Under the pieces are notes generated by a model, which worked only from the letters and a program-made list of their open reading frames with translations, was not told where the DNA came from and searched no databases. A DNA stretch of 10,328 nucleotides from DATEEG01 sp035525055 (GTDB lineage: Bacteria; Actinomycetota; Acidimicrobiia; Spongiisociales; ZC4RG35), in the NCBI GenBank assembly GCA_035525055.1, contig DATLEZ010000042.1:1-10328 (forward strand). Reading direction: 5' to 3'. Position 1 is the first letter of the stretch. Every line of letters starts with the position of its first letter. Positions 1-7,508 of the stretch are shown here, piece by piece. The translations under genes were made by a program, and so were the position numbers.

Positions 1-596
1 CGCCCGTGCCATTCAGTGAAGACGCGCTGTGGAAGGACTACCCCGAAGAAACGAATGCTCCTTACGGGATTGCCAAGCGGTCGCTTCTCGTGATGCTCCA
101 GGCATACCGTGCTCAATACGGCTTCAACGGGATCTATCTCCTGCCCGCCAATCTCTACGGTCCCGGAGACAACTTCGATCCGGAGACGTCGCATGTGATC
201 CCTGCCCTGATTCGCAAGTTCGATGAAGCGGTACGTTCAAACGCCCCTGTCGTCACCCTGTGGGGCACTGGCAAACCAACTCGGGAATTCCTCCACGTCC
301 GCGACGCAGCCCGGGCCATCGCGATGGCGACCGAGCGATACGACGACGAGTACCCGGTCAACATCGGAACTGGCGCCGAGATCAGCATCGCAGACCTGGC
401 CAACACGATCGCGCGAATCACCGGCTACGACGGCGAAATCCGTTGGGACGCGAGCCGCCCCGACGGCCAACCTCGGCGTTGCCTGGATGTGAGCCGGGCA
501 AAGAGAGAGTTCGGGTTCGAGGCGGAGATAGCACTCGGCGCCGGGCTCGCGGAGACGATCGCGTGGTGGCGAGCAAGCTATGCCGAGATGCGCTGA
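1..596 (+). CDS. fcl: GDP-L-fucose synthase (GDP-4-keto-6-deoxymannose 3,5-epimerase/4-reductase), 5'-truncated
   Basis: Roughly the C-terminal 60% of an extended-SDR enzyme that epimerises and reduces GDP-4-keto-6-deoxy-D-mannose to GDP-L-fucose with NADPH in the cytoplasm. The frame is open to the left edge, so the GTG at 6 is an internal Val codon and not a start; about 120 N-terminal residues, including the Rossmann GxxGxxG, lie outside. Visible are the SDR catalytic Tyr-x3-Lys (PYGIAK), the family signature NLYGPGDNFDPETSHVIPAL with the His that acts as acid/base in Fcl, WGTGKPTREFLHVRD, and a C-terminal NIGTG...SKPDG-type segment (here SRPDGQPRR, then LDVSRA). Order and spacing match E. 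coli WcaG/Fcl from memory. The stop overlaps the next ATG by one base (TGATG), so the methyltransferase is probably co-translated. A related nucleotide-sugar epimerase/reductase is possible, but the SHVIPAL segment favours Fcl. Confidence 0.9.
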   Translation, partial: PVPFSEDALWKDYPEETNAPYGIAKRSLLVMLQAYRAQYGFNGIYLLPANLYGPGDNFDPETSHVIPALIRKFDEAVRSNAPVVTLWGTGKPTREFLHVRDAARAIAMATERYDDEYPVNIGTGAEISIADLANTIARITGYDGEIRWDASRPDGQPRRCLDVSRAKREFGFEAEIALGAGLAETIAWWRASYAEMR

Positions 597-1381
597 TGGA
601 CGACAACCTTCAGGAGAGCAGCGAACGCGTCGTCGAGGCGAACAAATACCGATCTCTCGCCGACTATGCCATCTACCGCTTCCACGTCGCCACATATGAG
701 TGGGCCTCGACGTTCTGCAAGAACCAGCACGTCGTCGACTATGGATGCGGCACCGGCTACGGGCCTGCAATCCTCGGACGAGTCGCACGACGGGTCGATG
801 CGTTCGACGTGTCGCCGGAAGCCACTTCCTATGCCTCAGCGCACTACGGAGCCGACAACGTGTCCTACCAAACCATCGACGGTCTCCTTCCTCTCGAATC
901 AGCCTCAGCCGACGTAGTCGTCTCCTTCCAGGTCATTGAACACGTCGACCCGGATCCGTACCTCGAAGAGGTTCGCCGCGTCATCAGGCCGGGAGGTGTC
1001 GCGTTGTTTGCGACGCCCAACCGGGATCAGCGTCTCTTTCCATGGCAGAAGCCGTGGAACAGGTGGCATCTCACCGAATACAGTCCGGAGTCATTCACCA
1101 AGCTTCTCGAGCCGTATTTTTCCTCCGTGGATCTCTTCGAGGTGACGGCCTCACCCCATTTGATGGCGGCCCAGAGAGCGCGCTGGCGGCGCGCAAAGCT
1201 CGCAACTATGCCGGTCACCCTCCCTTTCATCCCCGATTTCATCCGGCGACCAGTTCTGGCGACGCTATCCAGGCTGGACGCCACGACAGATGAGGCGCAG
1301 ATTTCCGACCCTGGGGGCGACGTAGTCGTGACGCCGTTCGCAGGCGAGGGATCCGACATTCTTGCGTTCGCTCGAGTCTGA
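596..1381 (+). CDS. Class I SAM-dependent methyltransferase (Methyltransf_11-like), 261 aa
   Basis: Predicted soluble SAM-dependent methyltransferase, substrate unknown. Motif I is HVVDYGCGTG at residues 45-54, the acidic residue after beta 2 is Asp71 (FDVSPEA), motif IV is DVVVSFQVIEHV at 106-117, and RPGG at 131-134 precedes beta 5. The segment around 148-166 (FPWQKPWNRWHLTEYSPESF) is the usual lid/substrate-side insertion of this group. The C-terminal 70 residues are not recognised. The ATG at 596 is chosen because it overlaps the fcl stop as TGATG and places the fold about 40 residues in, as expected; the longer open frame upstream is antisense-like shadow over fcl. No strong Shine-Dalgarno is visible, which fits translational coupling. 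Linkage to fcl suggests methylation of a deoxysugar or a glycan made with it, but that rests on context only. Confidence 0.88.
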   Translation: MDDNLQESSERVVEANKYRSLADYAIYRFHVATYEWASTFCKNQHVVDYGCGTGYGPAILGRVARRVDAFDVSPEATSYASAHYGADNVSYQTIDGLLPLESASADVVVSFQVIEHVDPDPYLEEVRRVIRPGGVALFATPNRDQRLFPWQKPWNRWHLTEYSPESFTKLLEPYFSSVDLFEVTASPHLMAAQRARWRRAKLATMPVTLPFIPDFIRRPVLATLSRLDATTDEAQISDPGGDVVVTPFAGEGSDILAFARV

Positions 1382-1404
1382 CGCCTCCTCACTCGAACGA
1401 GCTG

Positions 1405-1418
1405 GCGTCGGTGGACGC
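1405..1418. terminator. Possible weak hairpin between convergent genes
   Basis: A perfect 5-bp GC-rich stem (GCGTC, loop GGTG, GACGC) lies in the 71-bp gap between the methyltransferase stop at 1381 and the GT2 stop at 1453. It could end transcription from either side, but neither strand shows a T run, so this is only a candidate. Nothing else is seen in the gap. Confidence 0.22.
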
Positions 1419-1452
1419 GCTGGCGCTCACATGTCGATTCGGAGTGTCCGCG

Positions 1453-2367
1453 CTACGGCTTCTCAGCCGGCATCACTTCATGACGTCGCCGGTTCAACTG
1501 CACCATCAGGTCGGCCAGCATGGCGATCGTGGCAAACGCAAAAGCCACCGCCAGGAGGACCACCGTGTTGGTTGCGACACGGAAATCCTTCCAGAACACG
1601 TCGTAGGCCAGTTTCCCGACTCCGACCATGGCCACCACCAACGCCGGGGGCCCGAAAATGCGCACGGGCTCCCACATCAGGGCCATCCTCACCACCTGGA
1701 GGAGATACCGGGACGTGTCCTTCCACCAGTGGAACTTCGAACTGCCTTCTCGTGCGAAGTAGTCGATCGGCCGGTAGCCCACGGAGTAGCCATTCGCCAA
1801 GAACGCCATCGTGATCGTGGTCACGCAGGAGAATCCACGTGGGAGCAAATAGAGGAACTGCGTGCCCACATCCCTTCGGAAGACCCTCAGGCCGGAGTTG
1901 AGATCGGGTATCGGCACTTTCGCCAGGTAGGAGGCGAGGCGGCGGATCAGCCACTTGGCGGGCATGCGTAGCAGTTTGAGCGTGCCCTGCTCGGATCTCC
2001 TGGCTCCGACCAGCTGATCCAGCCCGCGGCTCTCCATTTCGGCCACCATCTCGGGAATCTCGTCGTTCGGGTAGGTCATGTCGACGTCGGTCCACACGAC
2101 CACTCGTCCCTGAGCCTGATCGGTACCCCACCGCCGTGCCGCCCCCGAACCGCGGTTCTGGGCGAATCTGATGAAGCGGATGCCGTCGAGTTCGGCCAGC
2201 CGGTCCCCCGATCCGTCCGTGGAGCCATCGTCGACAACCACGATCTCATAGGAGTAATCGGAAGAATCCATCGCCTTGCGGATCCGGTCGATCTCGTCGG
2301 CGAGGTGTCCGAATTCGTTGAAGATAGGCAAGACGATCGAAACGTCGAAGCGGTGAGCCGTACTCAC
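1453..2367 (-). CDS. GT2 glycosyltransferase, DPM/polyprenyl-phosphate-sugar-synthase-like, with two C-terminal TM helices, 304 aa
   Basis: Likely transfers a sugar from a nucleotide donor to polyprenyl phosphate on the cytoplasmic membrane face. The GT-A domain covers about residues 8-225: SIVLPIFNE near the start, VVVDDGSTDGS at 43-53, NRGSGAARRWG at 71-81, the metal-binding DVD at 94-96 (TDVDMTYPNDEIPEM), and DLNSGLRVFRR at 155-165, the position of the DPxSGxRL motif in the DPM1/GtrB/ArnC-like clade. Two hydrophobic segments follow (about 236-256 and 266-289) before a basic tail, the architecture of membrane-anchored polyprenyl-phosphate glycosyltransferases. The start is GTG at 2367; its GTGA overlaps the stop of the upstream membrane-protein gene by 4 bp, so the two are almost certainly an operon with coupled translation. 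The sugar cannot be told from sequence. A direct donor of sugar to the neighbouring membrane protein is the simplest reading, and is inference. Confidence 0.9.
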   Translation of the reverse strand: MSTAHRFDVSIVLPIFNEFGHLADEIDRIRKAMDSSDYSYEIVVVDDGSTDGSGDRLAELDGIRFIRFAQNRGSGAARRWGTDQAQGRVVVWTDVDMTYPNDEIPEMVAEMESRGLDQLVGARRSEQGTLKLLRMPAKWLIRRLASYLAKVPIPDLNSGLRVFRRDVGTQFLYLLPRGFSCVTTITMAFLANGYSVGYRPIDYFAREGSSKFHWWKDTSRYLLQVVRMALMWEPVRIFGPPALVVAMVGVGKLAYDVFWKDFRVATNTVVLLAVAFAFATIAMLADLMVQLNRRRHEVMPAEKP

Positions 2368-3542
2368 GGTGATGGCGTTCCCTCCATAGGTGCCTCATGA
2401 TCGCGGTTCGGGGCGGCGAATGCCATCAAGAGGAAGGCGGTGATCACCGGAGAGACCGCCCGCGTGATGTCGAAGTAGTTGAACCAGACCTGAAGCGTCA
2501 GCAAGACCGCCAGAGGAACGAACCCGATGGCGGCGTACCCGACGAGGCTGCCAGGGGAACGGATGAACCTCAGCGTAAACACGGCCAGAAGCGCCAGCAC
2601 TGCAACTCCAACTGCGAAGCTCAGCGGCCGATTCGGCCAGAACTCGAGCGCCTGCACGAAGCCGACGAACGGCCAACCGATCTCTTCGACCTCGGCCAGT
2701 CCGGACATCCACCCGATCCGAGAGCGGACATACATCGCCCATGCCGCGACAACCGCGCCGGGAACGACGGCATGGATCAAAGCGGCCTTGGGGCCGACCT
2801 GTCGCCACAACCACACCACGATGCCGGCGGTGGCCACCAGCATGACCTCCCTCGCCAACACCGCGCCGGACAGAGCGGCTACCGACCACCCCAGTCGGCC
2901 ACGTTGGATGGCGGCTATGGAGAACATCACCAGCGCAAAGCCGAGATGTCCTCCACCGCCGACCAGCAACTCACTCACAACGCCAATGTTGAAACCAAAG
3001 GCCAATCCCCACCAGGCAGACGCACCCATGCCCCGTGCGACAAGTGCGGTGGCATACGTCCCCGCGGAGATCGTCACCACCGAAACGGCGAGCAGACCCC
3101 AAACGGCGCCCCAGGGCTCCAACAATCCAAACCCGCTGGCAAGTGTGGGGTAAAGCATCCGCTGGCTCCGGTACACCGGGCGGTCGAGGACGGCGGCATG
3201 GCGGTGCGGTTCGAGCAGCCATGGATCGTTGGCCTGGACGAAGAAGAACCTTCCGTCGTGGCCCCTCCCGGGCCGGTTCTCGACGCTGTCGCCGAGAAGC
3301 GCCCGCGAGTAGCCGAGGGACGGCCCCTCCTCAGCGGCCACTGCGACCAGCATGGTTGGGTTCCAGTCAGTCGCCGAAAGGTTCCTGACGAGCCATGCGC
3401 CAACCAGCAACAGGACCACGATCGCCACCAGCAGGGGAAGTCCATAGCGCGCGTTACGTCGATCGAAGGGCCCTAATGCTGCCGCTCCGTCGACCGGCGT
3501 CAAATCTGCCACCTGCTCTCGGTGGCTGTCCATTTCCTGCAT
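2364..3542 (-). CDS. Polytopic membrane protein, putative GT-C-type glycosyltransferase (paralogue of 4881-6068), 392 aa
   Basis: Integral membrane protein of unknown reaction with about nine hydrophobic segments, beginning at residues 33-52 after a hydrophilic N-terminus. After the first helix come ATDWNP (57-62) and a non-membrane loop carrying GHDG (94-97), NDPWL (105-109) and YRSQRMLYP (124-132). This resembles, from memory, a widespread family of uncharacterised membrane proteins with GYDGQFYY...DP and RRxLYP signatures, and the acidic first loop is typical of GT-C enzymes. LAREVML (229-235) and YFDITRAVSPVITAF (356-370) are shared with the paralogue; about half of residues in the central part match by eye. 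The start is ATG at 3542, with AGGAG only 4 nt upstream; ATG at 3533 is an alternative. It heads an operon with the GT2 gene (4-bp overlap) and carries upstream an element shared with the other minus-strand operon. A GT-C transferase using the GT2 lipid-linked product is inferred. Confidence 0.82.
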   Translation of the reverse strand: MQEMDSHREQVADLTPVDGAAALGPFDRRNARYGLPLLVAIVVLLLVGAWLVRNLSATDWNPTMLVAVAAEEGPSLGYSRALLGDSVENRPGRGHDGRFFFVQANDPWLLEPHRHAAVLDRPVYRSQRMLYPTLASGFGLLEPWGAVWGLLAVSVVTISAGTYATALVARGMGASAWWGLAFGFNIGVVSELLVGGGGHLGFALVMFSIAAIQRGRLGWSVAALSGAVLAREVMLVATAGIVVWLWRQVGPKAALIHAVVPGAVVAAWAMYVRSRIGWMSGLAEVEEIGWPFVGFVQALEFWPNRPLSFAVGVAVLALLAVFTLRFIRSPGSLVGYAAIGFVPLAVLLTLQVWFNYFDITRAVSPVITAFLLMAFAAPNRDHEAPMEGTPSP

Positions 3543-3577
3543 GTGACTCCTATCGGAGCAGATCGGTGCGTGGTTGA
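3543..3577 (-). promoter_or_regulatory. Shared upstream element, copy A (two-box promoter-like, abutting the ATG)
   Basis: Reading the minus strand, TCAACC (3577-3572), 16 nt, CGATAG (3555-3550), then 7 nt to the ATG at 3542. The intervening sequence (GCAC.GATC..GCTCC) matches copy B at 8931-8964 nearly base for base, with two compensating single-base indels that keep the 16-nt spacing. If the boxes are -35/-10 elements, the transcript would start at or next to the ATG (leaderless). CTCC-GATA-GGAG could also fold as a small hairpin over the AGGAG ribosome-binding site. Similarity to copy B is seen; the function is inferred. Confidence 0.5.
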
Positions 3578-3596
3578 TCCCGAAGTTCGTTCAACC
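3572..3596. repeat. Inverted repeat GGTTGA-N13-TCAACC in the divergent intergenic region
   Basis: Six-base arms at 3572-3577 and 3591-3596 face each other across 13 bp, with a nested CGAA-G-TTCG dyad at 3581-3589. The left arm read on the minus strand is the TCAACC box of element A; the right arm presents the same box toward the plus-strand gene. It could be a regulator-binding dyad serving both divergent genes. The rest of the 3543-3649 gap shows no convincing promoter for the plus-strand gene. Confidence 0.3.
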
Positions 3597-3649
3597 GAGT
3601 GGCAAAGACCCTGTCTCACCCGCGTTATCGCTTCAATGAGAGCACGCAC

Positions 3650-4909
3650 ATGCCGAATCCTTCATCCATGACCGATCCGACGGCCTCCAGCCTGGCACAA
3701 GCCGGACCGTCGGACGGACGGCGGCTGGGCCGCATCTTCCTGTTCGTCTTTGTGCCCCTCATGGCATTGTTCCTGTCGTCCGCGCGTACCGATCTTCCCT
3801 ATCACATCGATGCCGCCACCAACGTCTTCACGGCGTGGACGATCGGCACCACTGGCTCCCCGGTGCTCGGGGCCTACGAAGAACTCGCCGCGCCGTCGTT
3901 CAAGGGTGTTTTCGCGTGGATCGTTCCCTCCGAACGAGGACCGGTTTCCCAGTATCCGCCGGGTGCGGCACTTCTCGCGGCCCCGCTGTATACAGTCTGG
4001 CCCGACGCCCAGAACGTTCTACTGGTGGCCGATAACGCCGAGGAAAGCGTCCAGGTCACCGTTCCGATCCCCGATCTCCGGCCAGTTGCGTTCGTCGCCT
4101 CAGCGACCACCGCGGCTGCGTTGGGGCTGCTCGCGCTGACGGCGCTCGAACTTGGAATGTCGGCGAGGGCGGCGGTGACCACTGGTCTGGTGGGCGGCCT
4201 CGCAACGAGCGCCTGGACGGTCGCGGCGGATCAGTTCTGGCAGCACGGCCCCAACATGTTCTGGGTGGCCCTCGGCATGTGGCTCGCCGTTCGGGGCCGG
4301 TGGGGGTGGGCGGGGGCGGCATTCGGCGCGCTCGCCATTACTCGCCCACCTGTCGTGTTGATCGGTGCGGCACTCGGCGTGCTGCTGCTGGCACAGCGAG
4401 ACGTTCGCTCCGCCATCCGCCTGGCGGCAGGGGTCACTCCGGGGGTCGTGGCCCTCCTCGCGTACAACGCCTGGCTGCTCGGTTCGCCGTCGGTGTCGGG
4501 TGCCTATGGGGGCGAGTTTGCAAGCCGCGCCACTGAAGTCGAGCCGGTGCGATATCTCTCGAATGTCGGTTCGGCATTCTTCGACCCCCTATACGGCCTC
4601 TTCGTGTGGTCACCGTTCGTGGCCCTGCTGGTGCTGGCCGTCATCACGATGGTTCGGAAGGTGCCGCCGTGGGCGGTGGCGTCGGCGCTGGGTGGTCTCG
4701 CCTATCTCCTGCTCCAGTTGAAGCTCAACCGTGCCTCCGGAGGAGCCGGATTCTCGTACTACCGCTATCCGCTCGAGACTCTCGTCGCCACCGGCCCCAT
4801 CCTGGCGCTGGCCGGGAGAGAAGCGTGGAAGACCGGCACGCTGTGGCGAGCCGCCCTGGTTGGAACAACCGCGTTTTCGATCATCGTCCACGCCATGGCC
4901 GCCTGGTGA
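3650..4909 (+). CDS. Polytopic membrane protein, GT-C/GT39-like putative glycosyltransferase, 419 aa
   Basis: Predicted inner-membrane protein with roughly ten hydrophobic segments, first at residues 28-44. The first extracytoplasmic loop holds RTDLPYHIDAATN (Asp48, Asp54), where GT-C enzymes carry catalytic acids, followed by VSQYPPGAALLAAPLY (99-114), a pattern common in ArnT/PMT-like GT39 relatives. ALAITRPPVVLIGAALGV (227-244) and GFSYYRYPLETL (367-378) also resemble GT-C membrane proteins. It is not the same family as the two minus-strand membrane proteins around it. The start is uncertain: GTG at 3599 is the earliest, ATG at 3650 (used here, with a weak GAGAG about 8 nt upstream) and ATG at 3668 are alternatives, and all leave the first helix intact. 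It stands alone on the plus strand, divergent from 3542-2364 and with its last 29 bp overlapping the 3' end of 6068-4881. A lipid-phosphate-sugar-dependent transferase is likely; the substrate is unknown. Confidence 0.8.
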   Translation: MPNPSSMTDPTASSLAQAGPSDGRRLGRIFLFVFVPLMALFLSSARTDLPYHIDAATNVFTAWTIGTTGSPVLGAYEELAAPSFKGVFAWIVPSERGPVSQYPPGAALLAAPLYTVWPDAQNVLLVADNAEESVQVTVPIPDLRPVAFVASATTAAALGLLALTALELGMSARAAVTTGLVGGLATSAWTVAADQFWQHGPNMFWVALGMWLAVRGRWGWAGAAFGALAITRPPVVLIGAALGVLLLAQRDVRSAIRLAAGVTPGVVALLAYNAWLLGSPSVSGAYGGEFASRATEVEPVRYLSNVGSAFFDPLYGLFVWSPFVALLVLAVITMVRKVPPWAVASALGGLAYLLLQLKLNRASGGAGFSYYRYPLETLVATGPILALAGREAWKTGTLWRAALVGTTAFSIIVHAMAAW

Positions 4910-6068
4910 GCCGGTACGACGGCACGCTTCCATCTGTGCCTCGTGCGAGATTCGCTGTGATCTCGTCCGATCCGCGATCGCCGGCGAAGGACACCAGGAC
5001 GAACGCGGTGATGACGGGGGCAACCGCCCGCGTGATGTCGAAGAAGTCGGTCCACACCAGTTCCGTCAGTACGAAGGCCAGCGGAACGAATCCCAGCGCC
5101 ATCCACCCGACCAGCCGATCACGAGTGAGCGAGCGGACGGTGAAGACCACCAGCAATACCAGGACGACGAGTCCAACGGCCAGGTCGATTGGGCTCCCCA
5201 GCCAGGAATCGATCGCACCGGCCAGTCCCTGGAAGGGCCAGCCGATCACAGAGACCTGATCTGTCCCGGCAGTCCAACCCAGGCGAGATCGCACATAGAG
5301 CGCCCAGCCGATCGTGACCGCCACCGGAGTCGTGAGCAGATACACCGCCGCTCGCTTCGCGTTCTTCCGCCACATCCAAACTGCGATACCGAATGCGCAG
5401 AGAAGCATCACCTCACGGCTCAACGCTGAAAGACTGAGTGCGGCCATGCCACCGACGAGACTTCCCCGCTGCAGTGCAGCCACGGCAGCCAGCGATGCCG
5501 CAAGGGCCACGACTCCTGCCCCACTGACCAAGAGTTCGCTCCAAACACCCAGATTCACGGGAAAGGCAAGCCCCCACATGCTCGACGCGCCCATTCCCCT
5601 CGCAACCAGGGCAGTGACCCAGGTGCCAAACCCGAATGCGGCGACGTTGACCAGCACCAACATCCATACGACGACCCCCGGCGGTGCCAAACCGAAGACG
5701 CCCGCCAGCATCGGATAGAACATCCGCTGTGCCCGATAGATGGGCAAGTCGATCACCGCTTCGAGCGTCGCCCGATCAGACAGCCAGGGGTCGATCGCCT
5801 GCGCAAAGAAGAACTTGCCATCGTGACCCAGCCCGGCTCTCGGATGCACCTCCCCGAGCAGGCCCTCGGCATACTCGAGCGAAGCCGGAGCCTCCACCCC
5901 GAAAGCCGCCAGGATCGTCGGATTCCAGTCTGTCGATTCCAGAACCGGACCGAGAAACCCGAGCGCCACGACGGCCATAACCAGCCCCAAGAGAAACGGC
6001 GGTGGCCCCATCCTGTGCGCAGTCGGGGCGAGCGGATCGTGCTGAGCGTGAGGCGACGGTGCAGTCAC
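4881..6068 (-). CDS. Polytopic membrane protein, putative GT-C-type glycosyltransferase (paralogue of 2364-3542), 395 aa
   Basis: Same architecture as the 392-aa protein encoded at 3542-2364. First helix at about 23-42, then STDWNP (45-50), GHDG (81-84), IDPWL (92-96) and YRAQRMFYP (111-119) in the first large loop, TALVARGMGAS (152-162), SREVMLL (217-223), SRLGW (261-265) and DFFDITRAVAPVITAF (341-356). Conservation concentrates in the acidic first loop and the DITRAV segment, so these probably form the active site; the rest is hydrophobic and more variable. The start is GTG at 6068, whose GTGA overlaps the stop of the upstream GT2-methyltransferase gene by 4 bp, so it is the last gene of a three-gene operon. 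The last 30 residues are arginine-rich, unlike the paralogue, and their codons overlap the convergent plus-strand gene (4881-4909). A GT-C transferase is inferred from topology and neighbours. Confidence 0.82.
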   Translation of the reverse strand: MTAPSPHAQHDPLAPTAHRMGPPPFLLGLVMAVVALGFLGPVLESTDWNPTILAAFGVEAPASLEYAEGLLGEVHPRAGLGHDGKFFFAQAIDPWLSDRATLEAVIDLPIYRAQRMFYPMLAGVFGLAPPGVVVWMLVLVNVAAFGFGTWVTALVARGMGASSMWGLAFPVNLGVWSELLVSGAGVVALAASLAAVAALQRGSLVGGMAALSLSALSREVMLLCAFGIAVWMWRKNAKRAAVYLLTTPVAVTIGWALYVRSRLGWTAGTDQVSVIGWPFQGLAGAIDSWLGSPIDLAVGLVVLVLLVVFTVRSLTRDRLVGWMALGFVPLAFVLTELVWTDFFDITRAVAPVITAFVLVSFAGDRGSDEITANLARGTDGSVPSYRLTRRPWRGR

Positions 6069-7486
6069 GAGGCATTCTCAGTGATCGGCTTCCGAGCCGA
6101 GGCGATGATGCTCAGTCCACGACCCCACCCGAGTCGGTCGATCTGGCGGGCGATCGGGACGATCAAAGAGTACGCCCGCGCTTGCCAGCTGCTTATCTCG
6201 GTTCGACCCATCCTCTTGTTGAGCTGCCACCCGAAGACCCCAAGGCGATTGAACTGCCTGAGTTCGACGTCGGTGAAACCTGCCGAGACCAGCTTCTGGC
6301 GGAGATCTGCTGGTTCGTAACGCCGGAAGTGGCCCATTTCGATGTCAGCAGCAGAAAAGAGGTCGCTGTGGGCAGGCACCAGGAGTGACGCCGTTCCGCC
6401 CGGCGCCAGCACGCCGAATATCGTGGCGAGTGCAGCCTCATCGTCAGCGATGTGTTCGAGAACGTTGACTGAGACGACGCCATCGAATCGTTCCGAACCG
6501 ATGAGCCCTGTGGCGGAGGGATTCGCGAGATCGACCTGTTCCACCACGACGTTGTCGAGCCTCCCGTACCGCCGGCGAACACTCTCGGTGTAGAAGGGAT
6601 CGACGTCGACGGCCATGACCAGCTCGGCCTCGAGCAGGAGGCCGGTGATGTTGCCGGTGCCACATCCGGCCTCGAGGACCGTGCGGTGAGACCTGGCGCC
6701 CAGTTCGTCCACAATCCAGCGGTTCAGTCGATCAGCCACAGCCAGGCTGGCGAGCGAGTCGTGTCCACCCTTGGTCGTGAATGACCGGTCGATGAACGCG
6801 AACTTGCCGACCGCGAACAGTGAGGCGACTCCGTCCCGCCACGTGATCTTCTTTCCCTCCCGATAGGTCCGTCCGTGGTAGCTGACGGGAACTTCGTAAA
6901 CGGTGGCGCCCCACTGGGCGAGGCGAATCGCCAACTCGACCTCCAGCGTGAATCCACGAGACGTCAGCCGCAGGCTCTTCACGAGATCGGTGCGAAAGGC
7001 CTTGTATCCGGACATCACGTCGGTGAGGTTGAGATCGCATGCGGCGTTCGTGGCCCACGTGAGGATGCGATTTCCAAGGGCGTGCCAGTAATACATAACC
7101 CGTCGCTCCGTGCCGTAGGCGAATCGCGAACCGAACACGGCGTCGGCCCTGCCGTCGATGAGCGGGCGGAGGACATCGACCAACTCGTGAGGGTCGTATT
7201 CGCGATCGGCGTCGAGGATGGCGAGAAAAGCGCCCGAGGCAAGATCGATCCCGTGCCGGACGGCACCTCCCTTTCCCAGGTTCTCCGGCAACCGGATGAT
7301 TCGGACGCGCTCGTCACCCACCGACTGTGCAGCGTCGGCGGTTCCGTCGGTGCTCCCATCGTCGATGACGAGCACCTCCAGGTCCCCCTCGATCGGAACC
7401 GACAGAAGATCGACCAGCAGCGACCTGATCGTGCGCCGCTCGTTGTATGCGGGTACCAGCACCGTGAGTGCCTTCGTGGCGTTCAC
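6065..7486 (-). CDS. Bifunctional GT2 glycosyltransferase / class I SAM methyltransferase fusion, 473 aa
   Basis: Two fused enzymes. The GT2 domain (about 7-235) has TVLVPAYNE, VIDDGSTDGT (40-49), ENLGKGGAVRHG (68-79), metal-binding DAD at 92-94, DLNLTDVMSGYKAFR (151-165) and VSYHGRTYREGKKITWRDG (201-219), as in DPM-like polyprenyl-phosphate sugar synthases, but without membrane helices. The methyltransferase domain (about 243-410) has intact motif I LEAGCGTG (271-278), AVDVDP after beta 2 (292-297), SVNVLEHI (339-346) and APGG (361-364). A C-terminal 60-residue extension (FNRLG...QARAYSLIVPIARQIDRLG) is shared with the neighbouring fusion. The GTG at 7486 is the first possible start, since an in-frame stop lies at 7498-7496. 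It begins 22 bp after the preceding fusion's stop and overlaps the following membrane-protein gene by 4 bp. Fusions of this kind are annotated in other bacteria, but I know of no assigned substrate. Confidence 0.9.
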   Translation of the reverse strand: MNATKALTVLVPAYNERRTIRSLLVDLLSVPIEGDLEVLVIDDGSTDGTADAAQSVGDERVRIIRLPENLGKGGAVRHGIDLASGAFLAILDADREYDPHELVDVLRPLIDGRADAVFGSRFAYGTERRVMYYWHALGNRILTWATNAACDLNLTDVMSGYKAFRTDLVKSLRLTSRGFTLEVELAIRLAQWGATVYEVPVSYHGRTYREGKKITWRDGVASLFAVGKFAFIDRSFTTKGGHDSLASLAVADRLNRWIVDELGARSHRTVLEAGCGTGNITGLLLEAELVMAVDVDPFYTESVRRRYGRLDNVVVEQVDLANPSATGLIGSERFDGVVSVNVLEHIADDEAALATIFGVLAPGGTASLLVPAHSDLFSAADIEMGHFRRYEPADLRQKLVSAGFTDVELRQFNRLGVFGWQLNKRMGRTEISSWQARAYSLIVPIARQIDRLGWGRGLSIIASARKPITENAS

Positions 7487-7508
7487 GGGCGTGCCTCAGG
7501 GGCGACGA

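Noticed and set aside
6..8. GTG at position 6 as the start of the first gene
   Set aside because: The frame stays open to the left edge, and the residues before and after it fit the interior of GDP-L-fucose synthase; the N-terminal NADP-binding half is missing, so the gene is cut by the window.
2397..3476. Long plus-strand reading frame opposite the membrane-protein gene
   Set aside because: Its translation is rich in Arg, Pro, His and Gln with no recognisable motif. The minus-strand frame has coherent membrane helices and a homologue in the window, so this is GC-rich antisense shadow.
3546..3557. CTCC-GATA-GGAG hairpin as a conserved RNA switch over the start site
   Set aside because: The stem is perfect only in copy A; in copy B the right arm is GGGA and pairing weakens, so the conserved feature is better described as two spaced boxes.
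4731..5429. Plus-strand frame across the convergent overlap and the second membrane-protein gene
   Set aside because: Low-complexity, charged translation without motifs. It overlaps two genes with conserved protein features.
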